Assembly (NCBI RefSeq): GCF_963576675.1 | Contig: NC_088916.1 | Span: 86,259,501 to 86,323,500 of the forward strand | Reading direction: 5' to 3' | From: Euphorbia lathyris | Lineage: Eukaryota > Streptophyta > Magnoliopsida > Malpighiales > Euphorbiaceae | DNA: 64,000 nt | The notes under the pieces: model-generated | The model's database searches: none | What the model saw: only the letters and a program-made list of their open reading frames with translations | What the model was told of the DNA's origin: nothing | Part shown: piece by piece, positions 60,664-64,000 of the stretch | Layout: each line of letters starts with the position of its first letter | How positions within the stretch are numbered: the first letter of the stretch is position 1 | Position numbers and translations under genes: made by a program

Positions 60664-61656
60664 TGATCCATTTCAGAATTGAGAAGGTTGGAAAAAGTTA
60701 GAGAAATTAGAGAAGAAAGTTGTTATGTCGAGTTTCTGATTCAGAAAAGAATCAGAAAGTTAGATTTCATTTTTGTGTAAACAATCGTGTTGTACACGAA
60801 TTGTTATTAGATTAGTTATAAAAACAGTATTAGTTTAGTTTTCATTCTGGTAGTAGACGATATCAGTCTCTATTCCGAAGATCCAGCGAGAAGAATTGAC
60901 GGCTGAAGCGCATGAAGTTTGACGCACCTACGGAGTTTGAGAGAAAGATTGACAACCCGGATCTCAAAGTTTTCGTTGCAATGCTATCCAAGTTTCTACT
61001 TCTCTGTTAACTTGTGAAAATTCACATTTCATTAATGATATACTTATTTATTCAATACATTCTTACTGTTGTTATTTTGATATTGTTCTGACAAAATGAT
61101 TTTCAAAATGATAAATTGGTGTTTTTATTAAAACGTTCTATTCCATCTTATTCATATAAGAACTTTGTTGAACACTTGACAGATTTAGTTTTTATGGATG
61201 ACATGATCGCTGATCGCGGCTTATCAGACATAAAATACTAGTTTGATTAAGGTAGAAATCACCTCAACATCAGGGGGATTTCTACGGTTCAAAGCCATTT
61301 AATTGAATAAATCGCTATATTGTTACATGTCCATAATCTTTACAAAGTTAAAGTTGTTTTCTTTGCTTTATGAAAATAAGTTTTATACCTTCTATTTATT
61401 CCAATTACGGTAGTATCTGTCTTGTAATCAAAATCCCAAGACAGAACTGTTCTCTAAACTCGATATAATACTTCTATCTAATCCTAATTTACCAAAACCA
61501 ATTCCATCAATTAAACGTATTTCTTTTATTAAACCTAAACACGTGATTAAACCGAATTAAATAAAGTTTTAGTTAAAAAGCGTTCCCTGTGGGTTCGATA
61601 TCTTTTATTACTACAAGCGTATACCGTGCACTTGCGGAAATCGCTCAACAAGTTTT

Positions 61657-61674
61657 TGGCGCCGTTGCCGGGGA
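61657..61674 (+). promoter_or_regulatory. Primer-binding site, Athila/Tat type
   Basis: TGGCGCCGTTGCCGGGGA, six bases after the LTR end. This is the well-known primer site (tRNA-Asp type) of plant Athila/Tat/Ogre elements and fixes the plus-strand orientation. Confidence 0.92.
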
Positions 61675-63538
61675 ATGCCAAATTTTTAACAAAAATTTAT
61701 GTTTTTCGTGTTTTATTCCGAACCTTGGTTTATAGTATATGTATTTATTTAATTTATAGTTTTTATTTATTTATTTGAGGATGGTCACTAGGACTAAATC
61801 CTTGTTATTATTTAACGTTTGCATTTAGATGTTTGCAGATTAACAGGAAAAAAAATCCAAGTTTCTCAAAAGATAACTTGGAGATTTGATTATCAATAAA
61901 ATTCACAGAAGGAGTCTACAGAAAAGAAAATTAAGCATGCAGATACATCAGAAGGAAATGAAAATTTTATAAAATAGGATGTCATGATTTTTCCAGAAAA
62001 TTTACCTCTTCCCAAACACATTTACCTCTTTTCTATACACTAACCCTTCACCAAAACATCATTTCTCTTGGTAAACAAATTATTCAAATCCTACATTACA
62101 TCCAAATAATTTCTTCTTTTATCATATCATTTCCTTAAACACCTACATTTATCTCTCTAAGAAACAGCCGATCAACTCTTCTCAGACAGATATATCAGAA
62201 AGTAGAAATGGGGAATACAGTCAATGAAATTACCTTATCCGTCAGGAAGGAATTGTATACTTTTAATACAGTTTTGAAAGTCTCGGTTCATGTGCGTAGT
62301 TCCAGTTCGTGCACAAAACTAGAAGTTCGGGCATTCAACCGCAAATCAGTAGATCCTTAAATTGAGAAAAAGTAAAAAAAAAAAACTCCTTGAGAATTCT
62401 TAAGTTTATCACATTTTTAGTTTTTACTATTTCATATTCTAATTTTTTACATTTTATTTTAGTTTAATTTTTATATTCATCTTTAGTTAGCAATAATGAT
62501 TAGATTAGGAAAAAAAATTTCATTGAAAGATATTGAAAATATGCTATGTATCTTAAATATTCGTACTTGATGAGGAAAGTGTCTTTTGATTTAAAGAAAT
62601 CTCAATTGAATTAAAATCACACATAATTTAAGTTTCTGATTGTATAGAGATTTTTAAACAAATCTCTACAGTGATTTTTATTTGAAGTTTCATAAATTTC
62701 TGAACTTACTGAGCATTTTTAATTCCCAATTAAGATTTTAAAATTCTCTATAAAACTAGGGAGGACCAATGCAAAGCATTCCTTGCCAATTGGCAAGACG
62801 TGTCGCGATCGATATTCCAATTTCTCGACCATGACACGCATAATTTTCAATAAGATGTCTTTTGTTCTATGAAAATTAATTTATTTAGTTTTCATATTTT
62901 TAATTTTTAGTTTTTCTTATCTTTTGTTCATAATTTTTATCTTTATTTATTTTTAGTTTATTTTTATTTTTCATTTTTATATAATTAATTTTTATTTTTA
63001 GTTTTGTGTACAAATAAGTTTTGTCAACATTAAAATTTTAATCTAGTCATGTTTTGAAAATGATTTCATTTAAGTGTTTGAATTATTGAGGAATTACAAA
63101 ATGAAAAAATCTCAGTTGAGATTTTCCATGTTTCAGGATTTGGAAATCTCAGTTGAGATTCCAGAAAATTCAATTGAGATTTTCTGTATTTGAAACATTT
63201 TGAAATAACTATAAGGGATTACAGCCATCTGATTTTCAAAAATTCTGTTAGTTAAATCCAAGAGGTATCACTTAGACATCTTTAATTCTTAAACAGACAT
63301 AACCTTTCACTTATGAAACCGTTATATTCCTGTATGTTCAGAATTCTTTCATTTCATTTCATTTCATCTCTTTCAGAATTCTGCATTTCTTCCTTCAATT
63401 CTAAATCCTACAGACACAATCTTATTTCACAAACATGAACAAATCTCTAAAAAAATGCTAGGAAGAACACTTTTGCTCATAGCAAGAGAGTTGACATGAT
63501 GAGGGGAAACGTTATTTATAGTTTAGATATGCACAGTT
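61675..63538 (+). other. Leader of the Athila/Tat-type element, with further palindromes
   Basis: Non-coding and very AT-rich. Palindromes include AAAATCTCAGTTGAGATTTT (63106-63125), AATCTCAGTTGAGATT (63145-63160) and a looser hairpin TGTATAGAGATTT...AAATCTCTACA (62641-62670). The AATCTCAGT core also appears in the arms of the LTR hairpins. A TTCAT pentamer run is at about 63349-63370. Confidence 0.7.
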
Positions 63539-63910
63539 TTGTGGAATGATGTATATGAGTTTCTGAACGAAGAACTCGGGATAAGCGATGACATGAATCG
63601 CTATTTGACAAATTTGGGATGGACCAAGTTTGCATCAGTAAAGTTTCCTATTATTGGAAATTGGGTATTCGAGTTTCTATCTACCGTTCGGTTCGTTAAT
63701 AAGGGGCGTGTTCGTCTCAGTTTTCGATATGAATGGAAGATATTCACTTTTGGATATCCTGAACTTCATAATTGGTTTGGTTTTCCACCATGGGACACCA
63801 CTCAACATCATCCTAGGAAGAAATATGAATTCTACAGATATATGGAAAATGTTGACAGGATTTTGGAGATTCAATCCAAGTCTTGCCTACAACAAATCAA
63901 TAAATTCTAA
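63539..63910 (+). CDS. Athila ORF1-like protein, partial or truncated
   Basis: A 123-codon frame, MWNDVYEFLNEELGISDDMN, then LGWTKFASVKFPIIGNWVFE, RVRLSFRYEWKIFTFGYPEL and HNWFGFPPW. The pattern (short helical start, a FP-I-x-x-W-V-F-E-F strand, F-R-x-E-W, then F-G-F-P) resembles the Athila ORF1 / plant-transposon N-terminal domain found before or within gag of Athila-type elements. It ends at TAA 63908-63910, short of the family's usual length. Where translation starts is uncertain; the first ATG-like position is not ideal, and the frame may begin upstream. Family assignment is by pattern only. Confidence 0.45.
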   Translation: MWNDVYEFLNEELGISDDMNRYLTNLGWTKFASVKFPIIGNWVFEFLSTVRFVNKGRVRLSFRYEWKIFTFGYPELHNWFGFPPWDTTQHHPRKKYEFYRYMENVDRILEIQSKSCLQQINKF

Positions 63911-64000
63911 CTCCATTTTGTATCTTCACAAATTTCTCTGTCATAGTCTATTTGGTCGAGTCCGAAGCAGAGTTGTCCAGGATACTGATTTATATGTGCT

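Larger units (their letters stand above)
59259..61304 (+). repeat. 1,023-bp tandem duplication inside the LTR
   Basis: 59259-60281 and 60282-61304, offset exactly 1,023 bp, with about 15 substitutions and no indels by eye (about 98.5% identity). It starts GAGCGAAAACGGAGC and ends in AAAGCCAWTTAATT. Without it the LTR would be about 1.73 kb. Confidence 0.95.
58893..61650 (+). repeat. 5' LTR with internal duplication, 2.76 kb
   Basis: Begins TGATAGGGACATTTTGTCCC and ends TCGCTCAACA just before the primer-binding site. It contains two copies of a 1,023-bp block, each with two hairpins and a TATAAATA box. Near the end, GTGGGTTCGATATC and CCGTGCACTTGCGG are family-typical phrases. Confidence 0.85.
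58891..64000 (+). mobile_element. Athila/Tat-type Ty3-gypsy element, 5' part, runs off right edge
   Basis: An LTR (58893-61650), the primer-binding site TGGCGCCGTTGCCGGGGA, a long AT-rich leader and an Athila-ORF1-like protein (63539-63910). The primer site, LTR start (TGATAGGGACATTTTGTCCC) and size are typical of the Athila/Tat/Ogre branch. It is inserted in LINE copy 3, so it is younger than that LINE. Protease, RT and integrase are not in the window. Confidence 0.85.

Overview
The window is nuclear DNA of a flowering plant, most likely a eudicot. It is AT-rich, its genes carry GT-AG introns, and it is packed with plant transposable elements: LINEs, Ty1-copia, Ty3-gypsy and Athila/Tat-type LTR elements, CACTA, Mutator-like and Tourist-type elements, and an Au-type SINE. 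No intact host gene was found. Four host-derived loci are recognisable and all look damaged or captured: a LisH-motif exon (1-731, minus), a DMS3-like gene of RNA-directed DNA methylation (6262-10893, plus), an F-box/leucine-rich-repeat gene (35858-37224, plus), and a DUF1985-type gene carried by a transposon (26231-27679, plus).

Layout. 1-2481 is one copy of a 2.3-kb segment whose second copy lies at 47388-56403, where a 6.26-kb LINE and a MITE have split it. 2525-4906 holds three MITEs in front of the DMS3-like locus. That locus carries an LTR element in one intron and a SINE in another. 11821-15422 is a 5'-truncated LINE. 15533-22363 is a tandem LTR-internal-LTR-internal arrangement of a non-coding retroelement on the minus strand, itself interrupted at 19141-21800. 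22364-28619 is a CACTA element. A Mutator-like element with a 9-bp target duplication (25738-27938) is nested in it and carries the DUF1985 gene; other gene-like exons also lie inside the CACTA element.

28620-35733 is a decayed Ty1-copia element with a single 1.66-kb LTR, followed closely by the F-box pseudogene. 37690-40439 is remnants and unassigned DNA. 40445-46070 is a young Ty3-gypsy element with 510-bp LTRs differing at 11 positions and a perfect 5-bp target duplication. 46076-47386 is unassigned DNA and a CACTA terminus. After the split second segment, 56740-58890 is a third LINE, cut by an Athila/Tat-type LTR element (58891 to the right edge). Its 2.76-kb LTR contains a 1,023-bp tandem duplication that doubles both its TATA box and its hairpins.

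The genes do not form a pathway here. The common thread is insertion and decay. Many disabling stops are TGA or TAG codons explainable by C-to-T change, as expected in heavily methylated DNA, and the one epigenetic-pathway gene present is itself damaged. The most unusual structural signal is sets of short GC-rich perfect palindromes in the promoter-proximal LTR or leader of three retroelements, similar in placement but different in sequence.
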